Shown here: one piece after another, positions 36,074 through 44,247 of the stretch
Layout: every line of letters begins with the position of its first letter
Numbering within the stretch: the stretch's first letter is position 1
Origin: Bradyrhizobium glycinis
Lineage (GTDB): Bacteria > Pseudomonadota > Alphaproteobacteria > Rhizobiales > Xanthobacteraceae
Assembly: GCF_016031655.1 (NCBI RefSeq)
Contig: NZ_JACCHQ010000007.1
Coordinates: forward strand, 161,744-225,743
Length of the DNA: 64,000 nucleotides
Direction of reading: 5' to 3'
Notes under the pieces: model-generated
Database searches by the model: none
What the model was told of the DNA's origin: nothing
What the model saw: the letters and a program-made list of their open reading frames with translations, nothing else
Program-made: the position numbers and the translations under genes

Positions 36074-36989
36074 GGCAATTGATCTTGCACGGCTTCGGTA
36101 TTTCGTCGCGGTTGCGGAAGAGGGGCACATCACTCGTGCCGCCGAGCGGCTCGACATGCAGCAACCGCCACTCAGCCGGCAGATTCGTCTCATGGAGCGA
36201 GAGCTGAAAGTTCAGCTGTTTCGCCGCTTGCCGCGCGGAGTTGAACTGACCAGCGCGGGTCATGCATTGCTGCCTGAAGCAAAGAGCATGCTTGCTCGTT
36301 TCGACCGTGCGATGGAGATCACTCGTCGTGCGGCGCGTGGTGAACAAGGCAGTCTTTGCGTGGGCATCGCGCCCACGGCGCCTTTCATCCCGCTGGTACC
36401 CAAATCGATCCGCGCGTTCCGTGAGGCTTTCCCGATGGTATCGCTGGTGCTTGAAGAGGGATTGAGCAACGAGGTCGTTAGCAAATTCGATAACGACCAA
36501 ATGGATGTCGCGTTTGTTCGCGCCCCTCAGGTGCTTGCTCAGGGAGTGGTCGTCACGCCGCTTCAGGAAGAGCCCATGATCGTTGCCTTGCCCGGCAATC
36601 ATCCGATTGCGAAGCGCGGCAAGGCTCAATCGATATCGCTGGCGAGCTTGGCCAACGATCCCTTTATCCTGATCGGTCCACAGGGTACGGGCCTGCACGA
36701 CGAGACCGTTGCAGCATGCCGAGCCGCCGGGTTCATGCCCAAGCTTGGGCAACCCGCGCCCAGGATCACATCCACGCTAAGCCTGGTTGCCGCTGGGCTC
36801 GGCATCGCCGTGATCCCATCGACAATGCAAAGCGTTCGAATCGCCGGAATAGTCTATCGGCGCTTGCGGGCGCCAGTGCCAAAGGCATTTCTCGGCCTTG
36901 CCTTTCGTCGTAGCGACCCTTCGCCAGTGCTCAAGCAGTTTCTGAACGTCGTTCGAAGCATTGCGAAGTCCAGTCCTCCGATCCAGTGA
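36072..36989 (+). CDS. LysR family transcriptional regulator
   Basis: A 305-residue regulator with the standard N-terminal winged helix (RLRYFVAVAEEGHITRAAERLDMQQPPLSRQIRLME, about 7-42) and a periplasmic-binding-like effector domain from about residue 92. No Shine-Dalgarno sequence is visible before the ATG, and a dyad operator overlaps it, so it could be leaderless or poorly translated. Base composition is lower in GC than the flanking genes by eye, as is part of the Bug gene, hinting at a transferred pair. It probably controls the Bug gene. Confidence 0.88.
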   Translation: MAIDLARLRYFVAVAEEGHITRAAERLDMQQPPLSRQIRLMERELKVQLFRRLPRGVELTSAGHALLPEAKSMLARFDRAMEITRRAARGEQGSLCVGIAPTAPFIPLVPKSIRAFREAFPMVSLVLEEGLSNEVVSKFDNDQMDVAFVRAPQVLAQGVVVTPLQEEPMIVALPGNHPIAKRGKAQSISLASLANDPFILIGPQGTGLHDETVAACRAAGFMPKLGQPAPRITSTLSLVAAGLGIAVIPSTMQSVRIAGIVYRRLRAPVPKAFLGLAFRRSDPSPVLKQFLNVVRSIAKSSPPIQ

Positions 36990-37083
36990 GGACAAGTCAA
37001 TCAGCTTCTGGCCGATCGGCGACTTGCAGGACCTCTGATGTATATGCCGCCGTCAGTTCAGCTGTCCTGACGCGCCGCTGGCG

Positions 37084-37461
37084 TTACAGGCCACCTCGCC
37101 CTTCCCAGTAGGTTGGCGTTCCGTAATACCGGTGAGTTCGCATTTCCCAGTCTCGATCTTCCCAGGAGTCATCGCTGAACTCAGGCGCATCCCTCAGCTG
37201 TTGCTCGGTGATATTGGTTCGAAAACCGTTAAGCGACGTGTCATATGTCAGAGCGCCCCAGGGAATGGGGTAGTGGCTGTGACCCAAGCCCACAAATCCA
37301 CCAAAGCTCATGACCGCATAAGCCACGCGGCCTGACACTTTGTCGATGATGAGGTGATCAATCTCGCCGATATTCGTCCCATCTGCTCCATAGACCTCGG
37401 TACCCTCAATGTCCTCGCTTGAGATGCAGTGATGATCCGGATGGGCTGTTGCACGGGCCAT
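37084..37461 (-). CDS. PRC-barrel domain protein
   Basis: A 125-residue cytosolic protein with one PRC-barrel domain (about 15-85): SEDIEGTEVYGADGTNIGEIDHLIIDKVSGRVAYAVMSFG, then GLGHSHYPIPWGALTYD. The C-terminus is acidic and aromatic (DSWEDRDWEMRTHRYYGTPTYWEG). Single PRC-barrel proteins are common in rhizobia and are often stress-related; their exact role is unknown. AAGGAG precedes the ATG and an EcfG-like promoter lies 36 bases further up. Confidence 0.85.
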   Translation of the reverse strand: MARATAHPDHHCISSEDIEGTEVYGADGTNIGEIDHLIIDKVSGRVAYAVMSFGGFVGLGHSHYPIPWGALTYDTSLNGFRTNITEQQLRDAPEFSDDSWEDRDWEMRTHRYYGTPTYWEGRGGL

Positions 37462-37496
37462 GACTTTGCTCCTTGATAAGGTGGTTTTGCCGGCTT

Positions 37497-37521
37497 AACT
37501 CGGCCATCGCGGAGCCGTTCC
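37497..37521 (-). promoter_or_regulatory. Putative sigma-EcfG promoter of the PRC-barrel gene
   Basis: Read on the minus strand: GGAAC (complement of 37517-37521), 16 bases, then AGTT (complement of 37497-37500). Only the first base of the -10 element departs from CGTT. The leader to the ATG at 37461 would be short. Confidence 0.5.
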
Positions 37522-37683
37522 TGCCTTAGGAGAACATATCGCAGCTGCCTGCTGTTTGTGTCGCTGTCCCGGATGAGTGGGCATCTGGAGCATCCAGGCC
37601 CAGCGCGTGATATCTGAGTGCACGCCCAGGCGCCGCAGATGTGCTAGGATCGCCTCTGCCGGGATCTCAACGCGGAGCCTGTC

Positions 37684-38088
37684 TTGCGCATCGCAGCCTT
37701 GCTGGTCGCTCTCATTGTTGCCTGTCATCATGCAGCGCTTGCGGGCGATGTCGCCACCGCCCAAAGCGTCATCCGCGCCCAGGAGCAGGCCTTCGTTCGC
37801 GACGATGCGGCGGCGGCTTATTCCTATGCGGCGCCGGCGATCAAGGAGATCTTTCCAGCACCCGACATCTTCATGTCCATGGTGCAGAGCGGCTACGCGC
37901 CGGTCTATCGTCACAAGAGTTTCGAATTCGGCGAGAGCAGGACCGATGGCGGCTGGATTGCCCAGCGCGTTCACATCATCGATGCCAATGGCGAGGCCTG
38001 GGAGGCGCTCTACACGCTCGAGCAGCAGAGCGACGGCAGCTACAAGATCACCGGCTGCTCGCTCGTGAAGGCCGGACAGGCCGTTTAG
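37684..38088 (+). CDS. DUF4864 family exported protein
   Basis: A 134-residue protein with a Sec signal (MRIAALLVALIVACHHAALA). The mature part, TAQSVIRAQEQAFVRDDAAAAYSYAAPAIKEIF and MVQSGYAPVYRHKSFEFG, has the cystatin/NTF2-like look of DUF4864. The start codon is TTG; no ATG lies upstream in frame near a ribosome site. Its stop overlaps the stop of the convergent MFS gene. Function unknown. Confidence 0.78.
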   Translation: MRIAALLVALIVACHHAALAGDVATAQSVIRAQEQAFVRDDAAAAYSYAAPAIKEIFPAPDIFMSMVQSGYAPVYRHKSFEFGESRTDGGWIAQRVHIIDANGEAWEALYTLEQQSDGSYKITGCSLVKAGQAV

Positions 38089-39350
38089 GTGGCAAAGCCC
38101 GGGCCGGTCTTGACCAGGCCCATCCGCGCGCGGACCAGGAGCAGCACGACGATGCCGATGTTCAGCGCATTCCAGGCGACGCCGTTGGCGAACGCCGCGG
38201 CGTACGAGCCGGTGGCATCGAAGATGACGCCGGACACCCAACCGCCGAAGGACATGCCGAACACCGACGCAAAGATCACGATGCCGACGCGGGTCGCGGC
38301 CTCGCTCGCCGGCATCGCCTCGCGCACGATGATGGCGTAGCTCGGCACGATGCCGCCCTGGAACAGGCCGAACATCGCGGAGATCAGATAGAGCGAGGTC
38401 AGGCTGTCGAAGAACAGATAGAACACCAGCGCAAAGCCCTGCGCCAGCGATCCCACCAGCAGGGTGCGGATGCCGCCGATCTTGTCGGCGAGGTAGCCCG
38501 AGCCGATCCGGCTGACGATGCCGCAGCCCATCATCAAGGAGAGCATCTCGGCGCCGCGCGCGACGCCATAGCCGAGATCGCCGCAATAGGCGACGATGTG
38601 CACCTGCGGCATCGCCATCGCCACGCAGCAGGAGATGCTGGCGATCGAGAGCAGCACCGTCAGCGTATTGGTCGAGAGCCTGAGATCGACCCGCGGCGGC
38701 GGTGCATTGGCGTGATCGTGGACGGTGTCGCGGCCCATCTGCGCGCGCAGGATCAGCACCAGCACCGTCATCAGGCTGGCGCAGACGATGCCGATGCCGA
38801 TATGGGTGTAGCGCCAGCCGATCTCCTGCGTGCCCCAGCTCACGATCGGCGGCCACATCGCGCCGGCGACGTAATTGCCGCTGGCGACGATGGTCACCGC
38901 CAATCCGCGATAGCGCTCGAACCAGTGCGAGGCTTCGGCCATCAGCGGCGCGAAGGTCGCGGACGTCCCGAGCCCGATGAAGAAATAAGCCGCCACGAAC
39001 TGCCAGAGCTGGCCCGACAGGCCCGCGAGTACATTGGCAACGCCGAGGAAGGCGATGCTGATCGCCATCGCCGGAACGATGCCGAACCGATCGGTGATCT
39101 TGCCGGCGATCACGCCACCAAGCCCGAAGCCGAACATCATGAGGGTGAAGGCCAGCGACACCGCGCCGCGCGTGGCAGCAAATTCGGTCTGCACGATCGG
39201 AATCACCACCACGACCGCCCACATGCCGACGGCGCCGATCGAGCCGATCACGAGGGCAAGGACGAGTCGCACCCAGGCCTGACGAGAGTCAGGGGTGAAG
39301 GAAGCAGGTGTTTGTCCTGGATGATTTGGCGCGTGCACGGGCAGGACCAT
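38085..39350 (-). CDS. MFS transporter
   Basis: About 421 residues with 12 hydrophobic helices and the loop 2-3 motif GGVIAGKITDRFGI. LFQGGIVPSYAIIVREAMPASEAATRVG in the second half is typical of oxalate/formate-antiporter-like or monocarboxylate MFS proteins. The ATG at 39350 is preferred; another in frame at 39398 would add 16 residues. Substrate cannot be told. It overlaps the DUF4864 gene end and is divergent from the copper operon, with 149 bases between starts. Confidence 0.82.
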   Translation of the reverse strand: MVLPVHAPNHPGQTPASFTPDSRQAWVRLVLALVIGSIGAVGMWAVVVVIPIVQTEFAATRGAVSLAFTLMMFGFGLGGVIAGKITDRFGIVPAMAISIAFLGVANVLAGLSGQLWQFVAAYFFIGLGTSATFAPLMAEASHWFERYRGLAVTIVASGNYVAGAMWPPIVSWGTQEIGWRYTHIGIGIVCASLMTVLVLILRAQMGRDTVHDHANAPPPRVDLRLSTNTLTVLLSIASISCCVAMAMPQVHIVAYCGDLGYGVARGAEMLSLMMGCGIVSRIGSGYLADKIGGIRTLLVGSLAQGFALVFYLFFDSLTSLYLISAMFGLFQGGIVPSYAIIVREAMPASEAATRVGIVIFASVFGMSFGGWVSGVIFDATGSYAAAFANGVAWNALNIGIVVLLLVRARMGLVKTGPGFAT

Positions 39351-39499
39351 GTTCGCGGACCGCCACATGGTCAACCAGCATGCCGCGATATTGGGCATGC
39401 GCGGTGCACTGCGGTAATAAGCTCTTGGCGAATGCGTCTTTTGCCATTAGTTTGCAACAAGCGTGTGCAACATTGCCGCGCGAGGAGCCTATCGGCGGG

Positions 39500-39943
39500 A
39501 TGTTGATGCGATTGAGGCGATCGGTGCGGATCAGGGTGGGGCGGGTCATCGCCCTCGCCTATCTGTTCTGCGTGCTCGCGCCGGCCGCAAGCCTCGCCTT
39601 CGGCAGTGCTGCGCCCTGCCTTGGCGACGAGGCCCTCGCTGACCTCGTTCCGGTGCATCACCATATGGCTGCGAGCCATGACGATGTTCCGGATGGCGAC
39701 GTTCCGCACGAGCATGCGGGAACCCCTTCACAGGTCGCCGCGAAGGACGCGCCTCCTCCGAATCATCACGACGGCAAGGGAACAGTGGGCCCGTGCTGTG
39801 CGATGATGTGCGTCAGCGCGCTGCCGGCCGATCTGCCCAGCGTCGTCACGCCGGTCCGCCCGATGTCGACCTGTGCGCCCGAGATCGTCCCCAGCCTGCA
39901 CAGCGCCGCGCCGCCCCAGCGCTACCGCCCTCCCATCGCCTGA
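39500..39943 (+). CDS. His/Cys-rich membrane-anchored or exported protein at the head of a copper operon
   Basis: A 147-residue protein with an N-terminal hydrophobic segment (VGRVIALAYLFCVLAPAASLAF) that may be a signal or anchor. The rest has many potential metal ligands: VHHHMAASHDD, HEHAG, NHHDGKG and CCAMMC. It resembles small DUF2946-like proteins found beside copper-resistance genes, but the match is only by style. It precedes a lipoprotein, TolC-like protein and multicopper oxidase on the same strand, so copper or silver handling in the periplasm is a fair inference. Start is uncertain (ATG 39500 or 39506). Confidence 0.6.
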   Translation: MLMRLRRSVRIRVGRVIALAYLFCVLAPAASLAFGSAAPCLGDEALADLVPVHHHMAASHDDVPDGDVPHEHAGTPSQVAAKDAPPPNHHDGKGTVGPCCAMMCVSALPADLPSVVTPVRPMSTCAPEIVPSLHSAAPPQRYRPPIA

Positions 39944-40019
39944 TCTGACACGACGACGTCGGTTTCGATGCGCGCTTTTGCGCGCGCGAACCTGTGATCT
40001 CCAGATCGGGAATTAGGAC

Positions 40020-40301
40020 ATGGTTGCGCTTTCCGGGGCGAAATCTGCCGCATCTGCGGTGGGTGATCGACACTCACGTTTCATCTGGCTGCTGCTGGCC
40101 TTTGCCGAGCCGGCACTGTCCGGCTGCATGCCGGCAACGACGCACATGGCCAGCGCGGATCCCGCCGATCCGGCGGCGAAGGTGGCCCCGATCGGCTATC
40201 GCTCGCCCATCGCGCCCTATACCAGCCTGCGGCCTGCGACGCCGGCACCCTGGCGCGGCCGCAACGAGGCGGTGACGCCGCAGCCGAAGCAAGAGCGGTA
40301 G
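40020..40301 (+). CDS. Small putative lipoprotein of the copper operon
   Basis: A 93-residue protein whose hydrophobic stretch FIWLLLAFAEPALSGC ends in a lipobox-like LSGC at 33-36, after an unusually long N-terminal region. The mature part is Pro/Ala-rich (ADPADPAAKVAPIGYRSPIA, SLRPATPAPWRG). TAGGA lies just before the ATG. It is 9 bases from the TolC-like gene, so co-expression is very likely. Family unknown to me. Confidence 0.6.
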   Translation: MVALSGAKSAASAVGDRHSRFIWLLLAFAEPALSGCMPATTHMASADPADPAAKVAPIGYRSPIAPYTSLRPATPAPWRGRNEAVTPQPKQER

Positions 40302-40310
40302 GAGCGCGCC

Positions 40311-41735
40311 ATGATACCCCATCTTGCGCGAGGCCTGCTCGTGCTCGCCGCGCTCGGCCTTTCCGGGTGCGCCGCGTTCTCGCCCGATAGCGGCATGAGC
40401 GCCGTCTCGGATCTGGCGAGCCAGACCATCAACAAGGACGTCGCCTTCGTGCGATCGGCCGAGGGCGCCGCCGCGGTCGACGCCCGCGTCCGCCAGCTGC
40501 TCTCACGCACGCTCAGCGTCGACGCCGCCGTGCAGATCGCGCTGCTCAACAACAAGGGACTGCAGGCCGCCTACAACGAGCTGGCGCTGGCGGAGGCCGA
40601 ACTGGTCGAGCAGAGCCTGCCGCCCAATCCGGTGTTCGCGGTCTCGCGCATCACAGGGAATGGCGCCAGCGAGATCGAGCGCCAGGTGGTCGGCGACATC
40701 CTCGCGCTCGCCACCCTGCCGTTCCGTTCCGAGATCGCTCGGGAACGCTTCCGCGGCGCGCAGCTGCGCGCCGCGCTGGCGACGCTGCGGCACGCCTCGG
40801 GCGTGCGCCGCGCCTATGTCCGCGCGGTTGCCGCGAGCGAGATGGTGGGGTTGCTGACCGACGCGAAGGCGACGGCGGAATCGACCGCACAGCTCGCGCT
40901 CAAGCTCGGCGAAACCGGCTCGCTCAACAAGCTCGACCAAGCCCGCGAGCAGGTGTTTTATGCCGAGACCACCGCCGACCTCGCCAGCGCGCGACAGGCG
41001 GCAGGAAGCGCGCGCGAAAGGCTGGCGCGCCTCATGGGACTGTGGGACGACGGTCTCGACTTCCGCCTGCCCAATCAACTGCCGCCGCTGCCGCGCCGGC
41101 CGCTGGCCCTCCCCACGATCGAGGCCGATGCGGTGGCGCATCGCCTCGACCTGCAGATCGCGCGGCTTGAGCTGGCCGCGCTGGCGAAAGCGCTGAACCT
41201 CACCGAGGCGACGCGCTTCGTGACACTGCTCGATCTCGCCGGCATCTCCCGCCGCACCCAGGATCCGGAAGGGCCGCCGTTCCGCGAGCGCGGCTTCGAC
41301 CTGCAGTTCCAGATTCCGATCTTCGACGGCGGCGAGGTGCGCGTGCGCCAGGCGGCCGAGACCTACAACCTCGCCTTCAACCGCCTGACCGAGCGGGCCG
41401 TCAATGTGCGCTCCGAGGCGCGCGACGCCTATCGCGTCTACCGCTCCACTTACGACATCGCCGGCCACTACCAGCGCGAGATCATCCCGTTACGAAAGAT
41501 CATCACCGAGGAGATGCAGCTGCGCTTCTCCAGCATGCAGGTTGACATCTTCGCGCTGCTCACCGAAGCGCGGCAGCGCCTCGCGGCGCTGCGCGGCGCG
41601 ATCGACGCCAGGCAGAGATTCTTCCTCGCCCATGCCGATCTGCAGACCGCTGTCAACGGAGGCGGTCTGCCCGCCGCCGTTGACGACAATCCAACCACCG
41701 TCGCCGCGGCAGCTCCTGCCGAAGGCGGCCACTGA
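40311..41735 (+). CDS. TolC-family outer membrane efflux lipoprotein
   Basis: A 474-residue outer-membrane factor. The signal ends in a lipobox (LAALGLSGC), so it is lipid-anchored. Two related halves contain the coiled-coil barrels, e.g. QIALLNNKGLQAAYNELALAEAELVEQSLPPNP and QFQIPIFDGGEVRVRQAAETYNLAF, the latter with the usual PIFDGG turn. It would export metal or toxic compounds, but no membrane-fusion protein or RND pump gene is adjacent. It is followed 13 bases later by the multicopper oxidase. Confidence 0.88.
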   Translation: MIPHLARGLLVLAALGLSGCAAFSPDSGMSAVSDLASQTINKDVAFVRSAEGAAAVDARVRQLLSRTLSVDAAVQIALLNNKGLQAAYNELALAEAELVEQSLPPNPVFAVSRITGNGASEIERQVVGDILALATLPFRSEIARERFRGAQLRAALATLRHASGVRRAYVRAVAASEMVGLLTDAKATAESTAQLALKLGETGSLNKLDQAREQVFYAETTADLASARQAAGSARERLARLMGLWDDGLDFRLPNQLPPLPRRPLALPTIEADAVAHRLDLQIARLELAALAKALNLTEATRFVTLLDLAGISRRTQDPEGPPFRERGFDLQFQIPIFDGGEVRVRQAAETYNLAFNRLTERAVNVRSEARDAYRVYRSTYDIAGHYQREIIPLRKIITEEMQLRFSSMQVDIFALLTEARQRLAALRGAIDARQRFFLAHADLQTAVNGGGLPAAVDDNPTTVAAAAPAEGGH

Positions 41736-41748
41736 GACGGAGGCCAAG

Positions 41749-43083
41749 ATGTTTTCCCGCCGAGGATTTTTAGGCACCGCCGCGCTTGTCGGCGCATCGG
41801 CTATTCAGGGCCGCGTCCAGGCCGCGTCGATTCCGGAAGCACCCACCATGGACAAGGTGGTGATGCAGCCGCCGCTGCATCCGAGCAGCGGCCCGGATTA
41901 TCGACCCGTGGTCACGCTGAACGGCTGGTCGCTGCCGTTCCGCATGAACGGCGACTGGAAGGAATTCCATCTCGTCGCCGAGCCGGTGGTGCGGGAATTC
42001 GCCGAGGGCATGAAGGTGCATTTGTGGGGCTACAACGGGCAATCGCCGGGCCCGACCATCGAGGCCGTCGAGGGCGACAAGGTGCGGATCTTCGTCACCA
42101 ACCGCTTGCCCGAATACACCACGGTGCACTGGCACGGCATGATCATCCCGAGCGGCATGGACGGCGTCGGCGGATTGACCCAGCCGCATATCGAGCCGGG
42201 CAAGACCTTCGTCTACGAATTCGAAATGAAGAAGAGCGGAACCTTCATGTACCACCCGCATTCCGACGAGATGGTGCAGATGGCGATGGGCATGATGGGC
42301 ATGTTCGTCGTGCACCCGCGCGACCCGAGTTTCCGCGCCGTCGACCGCGACTTCGTGTTCGTGATGAGCACCTATCGCGTCGACCCCGGCACCTATCTGC
42401 CGCACGTCAACGAGATGACGGACTTCAACATGTGGACCTGGAACGCGCGGGTCTTTCCCGGAATCGATCCGCTGCCGGTCAGGCTCGGCGACAAGGTGCG
42501 CGTGCGCATCGGCAATCTCAGCATGACCAACCATCCGATCCATTTGCATGGCCACAGCTTCGCGGTGACCTGCACCGATGGCGGCTGGATTCAGGAGAGC
42601 GCGCAGATCCCTGAAACGACCACCGACGTGCCGGTCGGCGCGGTGCGCGTGTTCGACGTGCTCGCCGACAATCCCGGCGACTGGGCGTTCCATTGCCACA
42701 AGTCGCATCACACCATGAACGCGATGGGGCACGACGTGCGCAACCTGATCGGCGTGTCGCGCAAGGATCTCGCCAAGGCCGTCGGCAAGCTCGCGCCCGA
42801 CGGCATGGCCATGGGCTCGACCGGCATGGCGATGGGCAACATGGAGATGCCCGCGCCCGATAACACGCTGCCGATGATGACCGGCACCGGCCAGTTCGGG
42901 GCGATCGAGATGGGCGGCATGTTCACGGTGATGAAGATCCGCGAAGACCTCGCGCGCGGCGATTACCGCGACCCCGGTCCGTACAAGTTCCCGCAAGGCA
43001 CCGTCGCCTACGAAGTGGCCGCACCCGCCTCGGAGCCGGCGCGGCACAAATCCGGCAGCCCGCCGATGAAGCACAAGATGTGA
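41749..43083 (+). CDS. Multicopper oxidase (copper-resistance type)
   Basis: A 444-residue exported oxidase with a Tat-like signal (SRRGFLGTAAL). All copper motifs are present: HWHG (127-130), HPH (169-171), HPIHLHGH (262-269) and HCHKSHHTMNAM (315-326), which gives the T1 ligands H262, C316, H321 and M326 and the trinuclear centre. A Met-rich C-terminal stretch (MAMGSTGMAMGNMEM, GGMFTVMK) is suited to binding Cu(I). It probably oxidises Cu(I) to the less toxic Cu(II) in the periplasm. The ATG at 41749 follows GGAGG; the frame is open upstream but that part overlaps TolC. Confidence 0.92.
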   Translation: MFSRRGFLGTAALVGASAIQGRVQAASIPEAPTMDKVVMQPPLHPSSGPDYRPVVTLNGWSLPFRMNGDWKEFHLVAEPVVREFAEGMKVHLWGYNGQSPGPTIEAVEGDKVRIFVTNRLPEYTTVHWHGMIIPSGMDGVGGLTQPHIEPGKTFVYEFEMKKSGTFMYHPHSDEMVQMAMGMMGMFVVHPRDPSFRAVDRDFVFVMSTYRVDPGTYLPHVNEMTDFNMWTWNARVFPGIDPLPVRLGDKVRVRIGNLSMTNHPIHLHGHSFAVTCTDGGWIQESAQIPETTTDVPVGAVRVFDVLADNPGDWAFHCHKSHHTMNAMGHDVRNLIGVSRKDLAKAVGKLAPDGMAMGSTGMAMGNMEMPAPDNTLPMMTGTGQFGAIEMGGMFTVMKIREDLARGDYRDPGPYKFPQGTVAYEVAAPASEPARHKSGSPPMKHKM

Positions 43084-43115
43084 GCGTTTCGATGAACCAC
43101 CAACTGGAGACTACG

Positions 43116-43571
43116 ATGAAGACCACGATCAAGCTCGCCCTCGCGCTGGCTGCACTTTCCACCGCGCCGGCCTTTGCTCACGACAAGCACGGGCACGGAA
43201 ACTATTCGGCCGGCGAGCCCGGCGATCCCAAGAAGCCCGCTCGCACCATCGAAATTCTGATGAACGAAATGGACTACACGCCCGCGAAAATCGAGGTGAA
43301 GCGCGGCGAGCAGATCCGATTCGTGCTGCTCAATGTCGGCAAGGAGGACCACGAATTCCTGCTGGCCACGACCAAGGAGAACCTCGCGCATGCGGATCAG
43401 ATGAAGAAGCATCCGCACATGGAGCACGACGAGCCCAATGCGGCGCGGCTTGCACCAAAAAAGACGGCCGAGATCCTCTGGAAGTTCAGCAAGCCCGGCA
43501 TCTTCGAATATTCGTGCCTCATTCCCGACCACCGCGAGTACGGCATGGTCGGCCGGGTCACCGTGAAGTAA
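43116..43571 (+). CDS. Cupredoxin domain protein
   Basis: A 151-residue exported protein with a Sec signal (MKTTIKLALALAALSTAPAF) and mature HDKHGHGN. The cupredoxin fold shows IEVKRGEQIRFVLLNVGKEDHEF with a copper-ligand His and FEYSCLIPDHREYGMVG with Cys, His and Met ligands of a type 1 site. The ATG at 43116 is preferred as CTGGAG stands before it; an earlier ATG at 43092 is possible. It may shuttle copper or electrons to the oxidase encoded 33 bases upstream. Confidence 0.87.
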   Translation: MKTTIKLALALAALSTAPAFAHDKHGHGNYSAGEPGDPKKPARTIEILMNEMDYTPAKIEVKRGEQIRFVLLNVGKEDHEFLLATTKENLAHADQMKKHPHMEHDEPNAARLAPKKTAEILWKFSKPGIFEYSCLIPDHREYGMVGRVTVK

Positions 43572-43588
43572 CGCGAAGGGAGATCCAC

Positions 43589-43891
43589 ATGAACCGCATC
43601 ATCCGTATCGCTTCGGCGCTGGCGCTGACCGTCGGCCTTGCGACTGCAACCCTCGCCGCCGAGGGCGCCGCGATCAGCGGCGAGATCAAGAAGATCGACG
43701 AAGGCGCCGGCAAGATCACGCTCAAGCACGGACCGGCGAAAAGCCTCGGCATGGAGGAGCCCATGACCATGGTCTATCGCGTCAAGGACGCGGCGATGCT
43801 CAAGCAGGTGAAGGTCGGCGACAAGGTCACCTTCGAGGCCGAGGAAGCGGCGTCGGGGTACACTGTGACCAAGATGCAGAAGGCGAAGTAG
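43589..43891 (+). CDS. CusF-like periplasmic copper-binding protein
   Basis: A 100-residue protein with a Sec signal (MNRIIRIASALALTVGLA). The small OB-like barrel carries ISGEIKKIDEGAGKITLKHG and GMEEPMTMVYRV. H and the two Met ligands of CusF are kept (KHG, PMTM), but the Trp that shields copper in E. coli CusF (WPEMTM) is absent here. AAGGGAG precedes the ATG. Last gene of the copper operon; it may hand Cu(I) to an exporter encoded elsewhere. Confidence 0.85.
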   Translation: MNRIIRIASALALTVGLATATLAAEGAAISGEIKKIDEGAGKITLKHGPAKSLGMEEPMTMVYRVKDAAMLKQVKVGDKVTFEAEEAASGYTVTKMQKAK

Positions 43892-43902
43892 TCTCCGGTG
43901 TG

Positions 43903-44016
43903 ATTCCGGGGCGCCCGCAGGGCGAACTATGATGCGCAATTGCGCATCAGAGAATCCATTCATCGACCGACTCCGCCGCACGATGGATTCCGAGTTCGCG
44001 CTTCGCGCGCCCCGGA
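43903..44016. repeat. Palindromic repeat element (ATTCCGGGG...CCCCGGA family)
   Basis: Outer arms ATTCCGGGGCGC and GCGCGCCCCGGA enclose inner GCGCAATTGCGC and the facing pair AGAATCCATT/GATGGATTCC. This layout is a common mobile-type palindrome of Bradyrhizobium intergenic DNA. It may end transcription of the copper operon before flhA. Confidence 0.65.
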
Positions 44017-44062
44017 CTAACGGGCAAAACATCCCCGGTCGCCCCCCTTTCCACCCCCTCCG

Positions 44063-44077
44063 TTAACTCTTTGCTAA
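44063..44077. promoter_or_regulatory. CtrA-box-like site upstream of flhA
   Basis: TTAA-N7-CTAA, one mismatch from the alphaproteobacterial CtrA consensus TTAA-N7-TTAA, continued by a C as in many sites. It is 171 bases before the flhA ATG, so control by the CtrA encoded 13 kb away is likely. Confidence 0.5.
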
Positions 44078-44247
44078 CCATACACCGGGCAAAAATTGCC
44101 GGGTGAAGTCGAGTGTCGTCGGCCGCGTTTAGAACGGGAGCTCCCGTGGACGCCAGTGCGGTGCCTCACTTTCGGAACGGCGGCCCATCGGCCGCCGCGC
44201 AGACGTTTGGGGCGCGCGGACGGCAGTCGCGCGGGGAGGCAGCTACC

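Noticed and set aside
37641..39506. 621-codon plus-strand frame
   Set aside because: Covers the DUF4864 gene in another frame and the MFS gene in antisense; His/Asp/Arg-rich with no recognisable domain.
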